Below the pieces are notes generated by a model, which was not told the DNA's origin, made no database searches, and saw only the letters and a program-made list of their open reading frames with translations. 64,000 nt of DNA, taken from Gammaproteobacteria bacterium. GTDB lineage: Bacteria; Pseudomonadota; Gammaproteobacteria; Xanthomonadales; Wenzhouxiangellaceae. Where the stretch lies: positions 1-64,000 of the forward strand of contig JAJFKX010000025.1 of assembly GCA_021772985.1 (NCBI GenBank), read 5' to 3'. Positions 1-6,610 of the stretch are shown one piece after another. The position numbers were made by a program, and so were the translations under genes. Position 1 is the stretch's first letter. The number at the start of each line of letters is the position of its first letter.

Positions 1-36
1 ATCGTTGTTCCAGAGTCAGTTGTCGGTACGTTATAG

Positions 37-123
37 TCATAACACTTGAATCCGTCGTGTGAGAGCTTCCGATTCTACCGGCACTGGCTCTGTTTGATTA
101 ACTTTCAAGTGTTGCGGTTATTC
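37..123 (+). repeat. attC-like site (integron cassette recombination site)
   Basis: ATAAC-CACTTGAA at 39-50 is complementary to TTCAAGTG at 104-111 followed by GTTAT at 117-121, giving the two-box imperfect palindrome of an attC site about 87 bp long. The right core G-TTATTC partly fits the GTTRRRY consensus. It would close a cassette lying mostly left of the window. Two similar sites follow within 1.2 kb, which is the main support; no integrase gene is visible. Confidence 0.5.
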
Positions 124-213
124 TGGGAATTCACCCACCCATTAATTTTTGAACACAGATAGCATCCGATCAGTAGGTTCTGAATGTATTGTAAGATAGC
201 GGCTATCAGTACC

Positions 214-229
214 GGGTGTCTGAATGCAT
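214..229 (+). repeat. GGGTGTCTGAATGCAT repeat, copy 1 (right arm)
   Basis: This 16-bp word is identical to 4186-4201. Its complement resembles the TAGACACCCATTA word at 1370, 2185 and 4154. Both 16-bp copies lie just upstream of, or overlap, the first codons of an ORF in the cassette-like region. Confidence 0.7.
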
Positions 230-266
230 CACAGTAGCCAGAGTAATGGCATTAAAAGAGATTAAG

Positions 267-767
267 ATGATCATGAATACAGGGGCTGAACTGCATTTTT
301 TCTGTGGCAAAGCTGCGGCAGGCAAGACTACTTTGTCAAAGCAGGTAGCATCTGAAAAGAACGCAATTCTTATTAGCGAGGATATTTGGCTTTCTAAGTT
401 GTATCCAGACGAGTTAAATGAATTGCCAGACTATGTTAGGTTTTCAAATCGCCTTAAATCAGTGCTTTTTGATCATGTAACTGATCTATTGAATCGCGGT
501 ATTTCGGTAGTGCTGGACTTTCCTGGAAACACTGTAGAGCAGCGTTCCTGGTTCAAGCCTGTTATAGAAAAAGCAGGTTGTAATCATGTTCTGCACTATA
601 TTGAGGCTAGCGATACTTTATGTAAGCAACAGTTGCATAAACGAAATCAGGATCTGCCAGAGGGCAACGCACCTCTAACAAACGAGTTCTTTGATTTTGT
701 GACCTCCTATTTTCAAGAACCGTGTTCAAGCGAGGGTTTCAATATTAAAAAGCACGTTAAAAACTAG
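267..767 (+). CDS. P-loop ATP-binding kinase-like protein (cassette gene)
   Basis: This 166-residue cytoplasmic protein has an N-terminal Walker A loop G-K-A-A-A-G-K-T-T at residues 14-22, followed by a short zeta-toxin/adenylate-kinase-like fold (a D-F-P-G segment mid-protein, basic lid-like C-terminal half). Such small P-loop kinases, usually annotated as AAA family ATPases, are common integron-cassette genes. The substrate is unknown. The frame is open from GTG at 216, but that codon lies in the repeat at 214-229. I chose ATG 267 because AAGAG at 256-260 stands 6 nt upstream. The gene lies between two attC-like sites and is oriented with them, as expected for a cassette. Confidence 0.75.
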   Translation: MIMNTGAELHFFCGKAAAGKTTLSKQVASEKNAILISEDIWLSKLYPDELNELPDYVRFSNRLKSVLFDHVTDLLNRGISVVLDFPGNTVEQRSWFKPVIEKAGCNHVLHYIEASDTLCKQQLHKRNQDLPEGNAPLTNEFFDFVTSYFQEPCSSEGFNIKKHVKN

Positions 768-782
768 TTATGGGATTCGGCT

Positions 783-859
783 ACTTAACAAAGCATTTCA
801 GGGGAATACCAAGCCGACGCTTCGCTCTGGTTTACCTTCCCCTGAACACGGCGCTATAG
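783..859 (+). repeat. attC-like site
   Basis: ACTTAAC at 783-789 matches the left core RYYYAAC exactly. TTCAGGGGAA (797-806) pairs perfectly with TTCCCCTGAA (837-846). GCTATAG (853-859) is one base off the GTTRRRY right core. The 77-bp length and box spacing fit a cassette attC, and the site immediately follows the P-loop kinase gene. Confidence 0.65.
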
Positions 860-1311
860 TGCAAAGGAAAACTAAAACGCACCTCATTGCTTTCTTTCTG
901 ACGCCAGTTGGCCCATTGTTCGTGTTGCTGACTATAGCTTTGGTATCTGGTGAACTGACTCTTCTATGGCGGTTGGAGCCACTTTTGGTTTTTTGGAGTT
1001 TCACGCTTGTCTATGCAATTACAGGGTTGATCGGCATTCCGTTGCACTTCGCATTGGTTAGGATTGGCTTCGCAGTACTACCTGTATACCTGGTAGCAGG
1101 TGCAGTGCTCGGTTATGGTGTGGCTGTCGTCTATCAACTTATCGCCATCTATCAACTTACCAGCGAATGGTGGCTTGCGCTGTGTGGCGCGGCAGCTGCG
1201 TTGGTGTTCGCTTGGCTGTTAGGCGTGCGTTTGCGCTATAACAAATCACTCAACACCACTCCGACTGCTGCGCAGCCTCCGTCCGACGCGGTCAATCGCC
1301 GCTTGGGTTAG
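859..1311 (+). CDS. small four-helix membrane protein (cassette gene)
   Basis: The 150-residue product has four hydrophobic segments at about residues 8-30, 36-60, 66-92 and 103-122 and no domain I recognise. It starts at GTG 859, directly at the preceding attC right core, so its signals must be very short or lie in the previous cassette. The C-terminal tail from about residue 128 is encoded within the next attC-like site (1240-1322), so its Pro/Thr-rich sequence is probably dictated by recombination-site structure. Orphan membrane proteins of this kind are typical cassette cargo. Confidence 0.6.
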   Translation: MQRKTKTHLIAFFLTPVGPLFVLLTIALVSGELTLLWRLEPLLVFWSFTLVYAITGLIGIPLHFALVRIGFAVLPVYLVAGAVLGYGVAVVYQLIAIYQLTSEWWLALCGAAAALVFAWLLGVRLRYNKSLNTTPTAAQPPSDAVNRRLG

Positions 1312-1322
1312 CTCAAACGTTA
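1240..1322 (+). repeat. attC-like site overlapping the 3' end of the membrane-protein gene
   Basis: The site opens with TATAACAAATCACTCAA and closes with CTCAAACGTTAG at 1311-1322. AACGTTAG is the classical attC right core, and the centre (GCTGCGCAGC) is self-complementary. The layout resembles the roughly 60-100 bp attC sites of mobile integrons. The inner L boxes pair imperfectly. The stop codon of the 859-1311 gene lies inside it. Confidence 0.55.
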
Positions 1323-1369
1323 GTCCGAATTAATATTCAAGATTATCAATGTTTAAACGCGAAAGAGTC

Positions 1370-1388
1370 TAGACACCCATTAATCCCC
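1370..1388 (+). repeat. TAGACACCCATTA repeat, copy 1 (left arm)
   Basis: TAGACACCCATTAATCCCC here recurs with one to three changes at 2185 and 4154. The last copy forms a hairpin with GGGTGTCT at 4186. The copies lie between genes, suggesting a small REP-like or mobile-element-derived repeat. Confidence 0.6.
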
Positions 1389-1487
1389 CAAAGTGCAGTA
1401 GATAGACATTCGCTCATTGCTCTACAATATCAATTCAAATAGTCAATTAATCAATGATTAAGTGGCGTGGTTAAATCGAGGGAAGAT

Positions 1488-2156
1488 ATGGCGAAGATAC
1501 TGCTAACGGGATTCGAAGCCTACGGACATACCCCCCATAATCCAGCGGAATCCGTTGCGCGCAGTCTTGACGGAAATCTTGTCGGTGAATCAGAGATCAT
1601 CACACGCATAGTCCCAAATAATTTTTTCGAATGTATCGAATTTGTGCAGGACTCGATTACCGAAATTGAGCCGGAAGTAGTAGTGATGATGGGCGAGTAT
1701 GGAGGACGGGCGACAATCACCGTCGAACGTATCGCCCAGAACTTGAATGACTCGACCAGGTACGGGCTAAAAGACAATATGGGATGTTCACTTCAGGACC
1801 AAATGACGGCACCCGACGGCCCTGCAGCATACTATTCAACACTGCCATTACGAGCCATGGTAAAGGCCATGCGTGAGTCCGGTATTCCTGCTGATATTTC
1901 AGATACTCCAGGTACATTTTGCTGCAACCACTTGATGTATGGTGTTCTTCATCACATTCATTCGAACAATCTGCCGACTCGTGCAGGATGGATTCACCTT
2001 CCTCATCTGCCACAGGTCGCAGCGCTACCGGAGAATCTTGGGTCTCCGAGCATGTCGGTGGAGACGTCTTCATTGGGGGTCGAGATCGCAATACGCTCAG
2101 TTCTTGAAAACTCTCAGGACATCAATGAGCCAATCTCGTCACGATTGCAGATTTAG
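1488..2156 (+). CDS. pcp: pyroglutamyl-peptidase I (pyrrolidone-carboxylate peptidase)
   Basis: This cytoplasmic cysteine peptidase of family C15 removes N-terminal pyroglutamate from peptides. The 222-residue length fits the family. The family triad is visible: Glu80 in I-T-V-E-R, Cys146 in G-T-F-C-C-N, and His170 in W-I-H-L-P. The N-terminus M-A-K-I-L-L-T-G-F-E is also characteristic. I chose ATG 1488 over GTG 1467 because GAGGGAA lies just upstream and the family begins there. It sits in the cassette-like region just upstream of an IS30 element, an odd setting for a housekeeping-type peptidase. I see no clear attC of its own. Confidence 0.92.
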   Translation: MAKILLTGFEAYGHTPHNPAESVARSLDGNLVGESEIITRIVPNNFFECIEFVQDSITEIEPEVVVMMGEYGGRATITVERIAQNLNDSTRYGLKDNMGCSLQDQMTAPDGPAAYYSTLPLRAMVKAMRESGIPADISDTPGTFCCNHLMYGVLHHIHSNNLPTRAGWIHLPHLPQVAALPENLGSPSMSVETSSLGVEIAIRSVLENSQDINEPISSRLQI

Positions 2157-2184
2157 TTGGCCTAATAAGTAAATAAGAAGTAAA

Positions 2185-2199
2185 TAGACACCCATTACC
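2185..2199 (+). repeat. TAGACACCCATTA repeat, copy 2 (left arm)
   Basis: TAGACACCCATTACC lies between the pcp gene and the left end of the IS30 element. It matches 1370-1382 over the first 13 bases. Confidence 0.6.
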
Positions 2200-2268
2200 T
2201 TCTGTCAATTTGATCTACGGTTCGCACACTGATCGAGTGCATCAGAGCATCAATGCCCGTTGGGTGCG

Positions 2269-3494
2269 GTGAGTTCAATTGATCAACGCAACACTTTATA
2301 TTCACATAGTAATATGAGGTGTCGACAATGTCATATCGAACTAGGATTATTTATTCTGCTCATCAAAAAGAGTTAATGTGGGATCGGTGGAAGAAAGGAA
2401 GTACATTACACGATATAGCGCGACTATTTAATCGTGGGCATTCTTCGGTTCAACGAATACTTCAAGAAGCTGGTGGCTTCCGCCCCAGGACAAGGAAGCG
2501 TTCAATTCTGTCACTAACACTTGATGAAAGAGAAACGATCTCGAGAGGTATAGCGATGGATTTATCAATGCGAACAATTGCTACAAAGTTAGGTCGGTCA
2601 CCCTCGACAGTAAGCCGAGAAATTAGGCGCAATGGAGGGTATGCTAGTTATCGAGCGGTTGCCGCCGATAAAGCAGCGTGGCGAAGAGCTCTTCGACCTA
2701 AACCGTGTAAGCTTGCTGGGCAATTGAATCTGAAAAACCTGATTGCCCGAAAGTTACAATGCCATTGGTCTCCTGAGCAAATAGCAGGCTGGTTAAAGCG
2801 TCAATACCCGAACGACGAACATTATCACGTGTCACACGAAACGATTTATAAGAGTTTATTTATTCAAACCAGAGGCGTTCTTAAAAAGGAGCTTCTAGCT
2901 TGTTTGAGAAGCCGACGAGTTATGCGGCGCTCTCGTTATTCAAGTCTGAAAAGGAAAGGACTCGGCACTATTGTAGATGCGGTGTCAATCAGTGAACGGC
3001 CGGCCTCTGTCGAGGATCGTGCTGTTCCAGGGCACTGGGAAGGTGACTTAATTGCTGGATCAAATAATAGCTATATCGCCACATTAGTAGAACGGCATTC
3101 GCGCTACGTGATGCTAGCTAAAGTTAAGAATCGTCGCACTGATACAATCATCGACGCATTGATCAAACAATCACAAAAGCTACCAACTGAACTTTACAAA
3201 TCGCTAACTTGGGATAGAGGCTCAGAACTTGCTGGCCACAAGACTTTTACTCTGGCGACAGATATTGATGTGTACTTCTGTGATCCACACAGCCCTTGGC
3301 AACGTGGTTCCAATGAGAATACAAACAGGCTTCTGAGGCAATATTTCCCAAAAGGGACAGATTTATCGATACACTCACAGTCTAAGCTGAGTGCAGTGGC
3401 TCGACAATTAAATGAGCGGCCTCGTAAAACGTTAGAATACGAGACGCCAGCTGGACGATTTAACGCATGTGTTGCGTCGATCGGTTGAACTCAC
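2269..3494 (+). mobile_element. IS30-family insertion sequence
   Basis: A 1.2-kb element bounded by terminal inverted repeats of about 26 bp. The left end (2269-2294) begins GTGAGTTCAATTGATC and the right end (3469-3494), read inward, begins GTGAGTTCAACCGATC. They differ at only a few positions and share the ACGCAACA core common in IS30 ends. It holds one full-length transposase gene whose last codons lie in the right inverted repeat. I see no clear target-site duplication; IS30 duplications are only 2-3 bp and hard to judge. Confidence 0.88.
2328..3488 (+). CDS. IS30 family transposase
   Basis: The 386-residue DDE transposase appears intact. Two N-terminal helix-turn-helix regions (about residues 10-50 and 65-110) would bind the inverted repeats. 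A central linker with H-W-S-P-E-Q-I-A-G-W is typical of IS30. The catalytic core supplies Asp in H-W-E-G-D-L-I (about 239), Asp in T-W-D-R-G (about 296) and Glu in G-S-N-E-N-T-N (about 330), followed by the family's R-Q-Y-F-P-K-G-T-D motif. ATG 2328 is taken as the start because GAGG at 2314-2317 is well placed; GTG 2319 is too close to it. Confidence 0.95.
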   Translation: MSYRTRIIYSAHQKELMWDRWKKGSTLHDIARLFNRGHSSVQRILQEAGGFRPRTRKRSILSLTLDERETISRGIAMDLSMRTIATKLGRSPSTVSREIRRNGGYASYRAVAADKAAWRRALRPKPCKLAGQLNLKNLIARKLQCHWSPEQIAGWLKRQYPNDEHYHVSHETIYKSLFIQTRGVLKKELLACLRSRRVMRRSRYSSLKRKGLGTIVDAVSISERPASVEDRAVPGHWEGDLIAGSNNSYIATLVERHSRYVMLAKVKNRRTDTIIDALIKQSQKLPTELYKSLTWDRGSELAGHKTFTLATDIDVYFCDPHSPWQRGSNENTNRLLRQYFPKGTDLSIHSQSKLSAVARQLNERPRKTLEYETPAGRFNACVASIG

Positions 3495-3569
3495 AACCCA
3501 TTGCTGCCAGTCCTTCCGGGTTTTGAGATCGCCATCCATGGCAATCCGCATACAGTAAGCAGGTTCCGT

Positions 3570-3944
3570 TTACGGAAAATGCACGACTGACAAGAGGTTC
3601 CCGTCCGGGTCACGAAACCAGGCAACCCTTGATCCATCTGGTGTGGTCAATGCGCCATTTGCTTCGTGTGGAAACCCTTCGAATTGTTCAAATTCAACCC
3701 CGTTCGCTTTGAGTATGGTGATAGTGCTATCCACATCGGGTACGGCAAATCCGAGTACGGTATGCTCAGTTGGAGTGGTCGATTTGACCGGTGCAACCCT
3801 TAGTTCACTACCGCTTACGTCAAATACTAAGGCGCCATCTGATTTGCCCTTGAGTTCAAGCCCAAGCACATCACGATAAAACACTTCAGCCTTGGCCAGA
3901 CGAGAAGTCAGGATAATTGATTGTAATTTTGATTGTGAAAGCAT
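3570..3944 (-). CDS. VOC family (glyoxalase/bleomycin-resistance fold) protein
   Basis: The 124-residue single-module protein has the beta-alpha-beta-beta-beta signature of the vicinal oxygen chelate superfamily: N-terminal I-I-L-T-S-R-L-A-K-A-E-V-F-Y-R-D-V-L-G-L and a C-terminal F-R-D-P-D-G-N-L-L-S-V-V. These proteins are metal-dependent lyases, isomerases or dioxygenases, or bind small toxins; the substrate cannot be read from sequence. The start is preceded by AAGGAG on the minus strand. The gene runs against the cassette direction and lies 75 bp from the IS30 right end. Confidence 0.85.
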   Translation of the reverse strand: MLSQSKLQSIILTSRLAKAEVFYRDVLGLELKGKSDGALVFDVSGSELRVAPVKSTTPTEHTVLGFAVPDVDSTITILKANGVEFEQFEGFPHEANGALTTPDGSRVAWFRDPDGNLLSVVHFP

Positions 3945-4206
3945 GTTTCGCTCCTTTGATTAATGAGTTGACACTTCTGGTCAACAAAAGGAACGACGCA
4001 ACTGGAGTAACAAATGAAGAACATCTGCAACCCCGGAAACGCAAAAACCGCGACTTGCGCGGCTCAATAGAAATTCCATCCTAGTCGATATCAAATAAGG
4101 TTGTCAATCAGAACAGCAATTATTCGCCGATGACTGACTTTAAAAAGTATCAATAGACATCCACTAATCCCCAGAATTAGATCGTGGGTGTCTGAATGCA
4201 TTCAAG
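3945..4206. other. intergenic stretch with repeat hairpin, no gene seen
   Basis: No ORF with coding character is visible. The stretch contains a possible GC-rich small stem (CCGCGACTTGCGCGG near 4050) and ends in the paired repeat arms at 4154-4201. Confidence 0.4.
4154..4201 (+). repeat. paired TAGACA...GTCTGA repeat forming a hairpin
   Basis: AGACATCCAC (4155-4164) is complementary, with one G-T position, to GTGGGTGTCT (4184-4193), so the left and right arms of the recurrent motif form one stem-loop here. The right arm GGGTGTCTGAATGCAT (4186-4201) is identical to 214-229. GTTAGGT at 4209-4215, just after, fits the attC right core consensus, but I could not find a matching left half. Confidence 0.6.
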
Positions 4207-4677
4207 GTGTTAGGTGATACAATCAAATTCGGCAAGATCGAATTTCATTGGTTTCCAGGAGACACCACAAAAATGTCTAGACGAGGCCTGCTCTTATGGT
4301 GCTTTTACGCACTTTTTGCCGGGTTCGCATTGTATCTGAATTGGGATGCGAGTCTGTTCGAATTTGGCGGACGACTAGGCCTGGTCAAATGTTGTATATG
4401 GCTTGGGCTTTGTTGGTTTCTCGCTTATAGCATCTACTGCAGTACACGTGAAGATTTATTCCGAAGCATTGGAAATATCCTGTCATTTTATTGGGGCCGT
4501 CAAATTGGTATGGATTTGTACCTTGGCCTCTCGCTCGGCCTTTTAATAATATACTTAAATGAAGGCACTCTTGCTGTATTACTTTGGTTCATCCCAATAG
4601 TGGCCTTCGCAAATCTAGCTGTATTGCTTTACTTTGCGATTCACTTCGATTCTATCGTGCTCAAATTTCTAGCTTAA
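4207..4677 (+). CDS. small membrane protein of unknown function
   Basis: Up to 156 residues with four hydrophobic segments at about 28-46, 58-78, 101-118 and 122-148, and no recognised domain. The frame opens at GTG 4207 immediately after the repeat hairpin. ATG 4273 (M-S-R-R-G-L-L-L-W), just before the first membrane helix, is an equally good start. Position and character resemble the cassette membrane protein at 859-1311. Confidence 0.5.
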   Translation: MLGDTIKFGKIEFHWFPGDTTKMSRRGLLLWCFYALFAGFALYLNWDASLFEFGGRLGLVKCCIWLGLCWFLAYSIYCSTREDLFRSIGNILSFYWGRQIGMDLYLGLSLGLLIIYLNEGTLAVLLWFIPIVAFANLAVLLYFAIHFDSIVLKFLA

Positions 4678-4741
4678 GTAGAATTCGTAATAGGTGATTG
4701 TGCTCACTGGAATCTTGATCGCTCCCACATCCCTGAATAAG

Positions 4742-4772
4742 ATATAGGACAGGCATGATTCAAAAACAATAG
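4742..4772 (+). repeat. 31-bp direct repeat, copy 1
   Basis: ATATAGGACAGGCA followed by GAT and CAAAAACAATAG. It matches 5998-6028 at 29 of 31 positions and lies just upstream of the SnoaL-like gene. Confidence 0.75.
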
Positions 4773-4786
4773 AAACGTAATTATTC

Positions 4787-5554
4787 ATGACCTCAAAAAG
4801 AAAAAACCAAATTTACACATTGCTCAAAGGCATCGAAACTGGTGATGAAGCATCGATCGCCGTTGTCAATCCTGACAAGTACATCCAGCATAATCCTCAG
4901 ACTCACGAAGGAGGAGAAGGCCTTGCGGCACTGTTCAAACGACTAGCCAAAAGCTCACCCCGCGTCAATATCGTGCGCATCTTCTCGGATGATGACTATG
5001 TTTTTGCTCACACTGAGTACGACTTTGATACTTCGAGGATCGGTTTTGAAATCTTCCGATTCGAGGACGACCTGACTGTTGAGCATTGGGACAACATCCA
5101 GTTGAGAGAAGGACCCAATCCCTCCGGTCACTCCATGGTTGATGGTCCAACCGAAGCAACCGATCTTGACAGAACTGATTACAACCGGGAAACCGTACGA
5201 TCCTTCATTGCCGAGGTCCTTATCAATGGTCAGCTCGACAAATTAGCAAATTACATTGATAACGAATGCTACACCGAACATAACCCACGTATCGGTGATG
5301 ATCTGTCGGCGCTACGCTCGGCTTTATCCGGTCCAGCGTCTAACCAGGATATCACTATAAAGTACGACAAAATACATCGTACCCTGGCAGCGGGAAGTTT
5401 TGTGCTGACTGTCAGTGAAGGTTCTGTAAATGGAGTTCACTCCTCGTTTTTTGACCTTTTTCGAATTGCCGATGGCAAACTTGTAGAACACTGGGATACC
5501 ACCGAGACAGTCTCCCCGCGCAGCGAATGGAAAAATGACAACGGCAAATTCTAA
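4787..5554 (+). CDS. tandem SnoaL-like (NTF2-fold) protein
   Basis: The 255-residue protein consists of two consecutive SnoaL/NTF2-like modules. Each carries a Y-hydrophobic-x-H-N-P motif (residues about 32-36 and 161-165) and ends in V-E-H-W-D (about 98 and 235). SnoaL-like domains are small alpha+beta barrels used by polyketide cyclases, ester cyclases and many uncharacterised hydrolase-like proteins. No signal peptide is present, so it is probably cytoplasmic. No good Shine-Dalgarno sequence precedes ATG 4787. It is followed 65 bp later by an EthD-domain gene, and both lie between 31-bp direct repeats. Confidence 0.8.
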   Translation: MTSKRKNQIYTLLKGIETGDEASIAVVNPDKYIQHNPQTHEGGEGLAALFKRLAKSSPRVNIVRIFSDDDYVFAHTEYDFDTSRIGFEIFRFEDDLTVEHWDNIQLREGPNPSGHSMVDGPTEATDLDRTDYNRETVRSFIAEVLINGQLDKLANYIDNECYTEHNPRIGDDLSALRSALSGPASNQDITIKYDKIHRTLAAGSFVLTVSEGSVNGVHSSFFDLFRIADGKLVEHWDTTETVSPRSEWKNDNGKF

Positions 5555-5619
5555 GGCTGAACTTAAACCATTGGTATTACCGTCACATACGAATCAAGTA
5601 AACACAGGAGCATACATAG

Positions 5620-5982
5620 ATGATCAAATTTATTATGTGTATAACGCGGCACCAAGCAATGTCCCGCGAACAATTCAAAAATTACTGGGTGAATAAACAT
5701 GGCCCATTCTTCATGGAAAATGCTGGGGCAATGAGGGCTAAAAAATATGTGCAATCGCTTACGGTAGACACCCCTCTAAACGAAGCATTGAGGAGTTCTA
5801 GAGGAATGCTGCACGAATTTGATGGCGTCGCCGAGGTATGGTTTGAATCGGAACAAGACCTGATGGAAGGAATGAGTTCGCCGGAGGGCCAGAAACTAGC
5901 TGCTGCGTTGCTGGAAGATGAGGGGAATTTTATCGACCACTCAAAATCTTCCGCATTCATCGTTACGGAGCATCAGCTTTAA
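5620..5982 (+). CDS. EthD domain protein
   Basis: The 120-residue single-domain protein starts M-I-K-F-I-M-C-I-T-R and has the EthD motif F-K-N-Y-W-x-N-K-H-G-P at residues 20-30. EthD proteins are dimeric ferredoxin-like alpha/beta barrels, originally found beside a cytochrome P450 for ether degradation and otherwise of unknown catalytic role. ACAGGAG precedes the start at a good distance. Likely co-transcribed with the SnoaL-like gene upstream; EthD and SnoaL proteins often occur together in small-molecule modification clusters. Confidence 0.82.
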   Translation: MIKFIMCITRHQAMSREQFKNYWVNKHGPFFMENAGAMRAKKYVQSLTVDTPLNEALRSSRGMLHEFDGVAEVWFESEQDLMEGMSSPEGQKLAAALLEDEGNFIDHSKSSAFIVTEHQL

Positions 5983-5997
5983 GAGCAGGTATCGGAA

Positions 5998-6028
5998 ATA
6001 TAGGACAGGCAAGATCCAAAAACAATAG
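5998..6028 (+). repeat. 31-bp direct repeat, copy 2
   Basis: Second copy of the repeat at 4742-4772 (29/31 identical, same orientation), 16 bp after the EthD stop codon. The two copies bracket the SnoaL-EthD pair exactly. Confidence 0.75.
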
Positions 6029-6231
6029 GACCACTCAAAACCTGATATACCTGAGTTATCCCAGCCCGAGAACCATAAAAACAGGGCAAATTCCACACCA
6101 AACCACCCGTGTTTTTTAGCTTCTTAGACAGTTGCCTGGTCGTGCAGGCAACGCAATAAGCAATTACAAACCGGGAAAACAGATAACACCTCAAACTTCA
6201 CCCTTTACAAGACGGACAGGCAATATTTCAG

Positions 6232-6261
6232 TTGACATATTCCTTTATAGGAATATATTAT
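6232..6261 (+). promoter_or_regulatory. ArsR-type promoter and palindromic operator
   Basis: TTGACA (6232-6237) is a perfect -35. A -10 of TATATT (6254-6259) follows at 16 bp, or TATTAT (6256-6261) at 18 bp. The palindrome ATATTCCT-N4-AGGAATAT (6237-6256) fills the spacer, the expected place for an ArsR dimer to block RNA polymerase. The ATG of the regulator is at 6266, only 5-7 nt after the -10, so the transcript would start at or next to the start codon. Confidence 0.7.
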
Positions 6262-6265
6262 AGGT

Positions 6266-6610
6266 ATGGCTCGGGCACCTACCACATTTGATTCATTTAA
6301 TGCGATAGCAGAACCGAGACGACGGGCAATCATTGAATCGCTGATCGGCAAGGAAATGACGGTTAATCAGGTTGTGGAAACCATGGGATGGAATCAGCCC
6401 ATGGTTTCAAAGCACCTCGGTGTTCTGAAACAGGTGGGATTGGTTTCAGAAAGAAAACAAGGCCGGTACCGTGTTTACAAAGTGAATGCCGCACAGTTGA
6501 AACCTATACAAGAATGGGTAATCCAGTTTGAACAGTATTGGATGAACAGCCTGGATCATCTGGAAAACTACTTAAATGAAATTCAATCAATAGAGGTAAA
6601 GGATGAGTAA
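6266..6610 (+). CDS. ArsR-family transcriptional regulator
   Basis: The 114-residue winged-helix repressor has the ArsR signature: L/I-A-E-P-R-R-R-A-I-I near residue 15, a recognition helix around M-V-S-K-H-L-G-V-L-K (about 48-57) and the wing G-R-Y-R-V-Y. No paired cysteines of metal-sensing ArsR members are present, so it belongs to the metal-independent type usually paired with an SRPBCC protein. The next gene overlaps its end by 8 bp. The promoter appears to produce a leaderless mRNA, and no Shine-Dalgarno sequence precedes the ATG. Confidence 0.9.
   Translation: MARAPTTFDSFNAIAEPRRRAIIESLIGKEMTVNQVVETMGWNQPMVSKHLGVLKQVGLVSERKQGRYRVYKVNAAQLKPIQEWVIQFEQYWMNSLDHLENYLNEIQSIEVKDE

Noticed and set aside
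798-1004. Minus-strand ORF of 68 residues
   Set aside because: It overlaps an attC-like site and the 859-1311 gene on the other strand and has a basic, low-complexity composition without a ribosome-binding site.
4678-4741. Possible further attC site closing the cassette with the 4207-4677 gene
   Set aside because: GTAATAGGTG near 4688 weakly resembles a core, but I found no matching left half or inner pairing.
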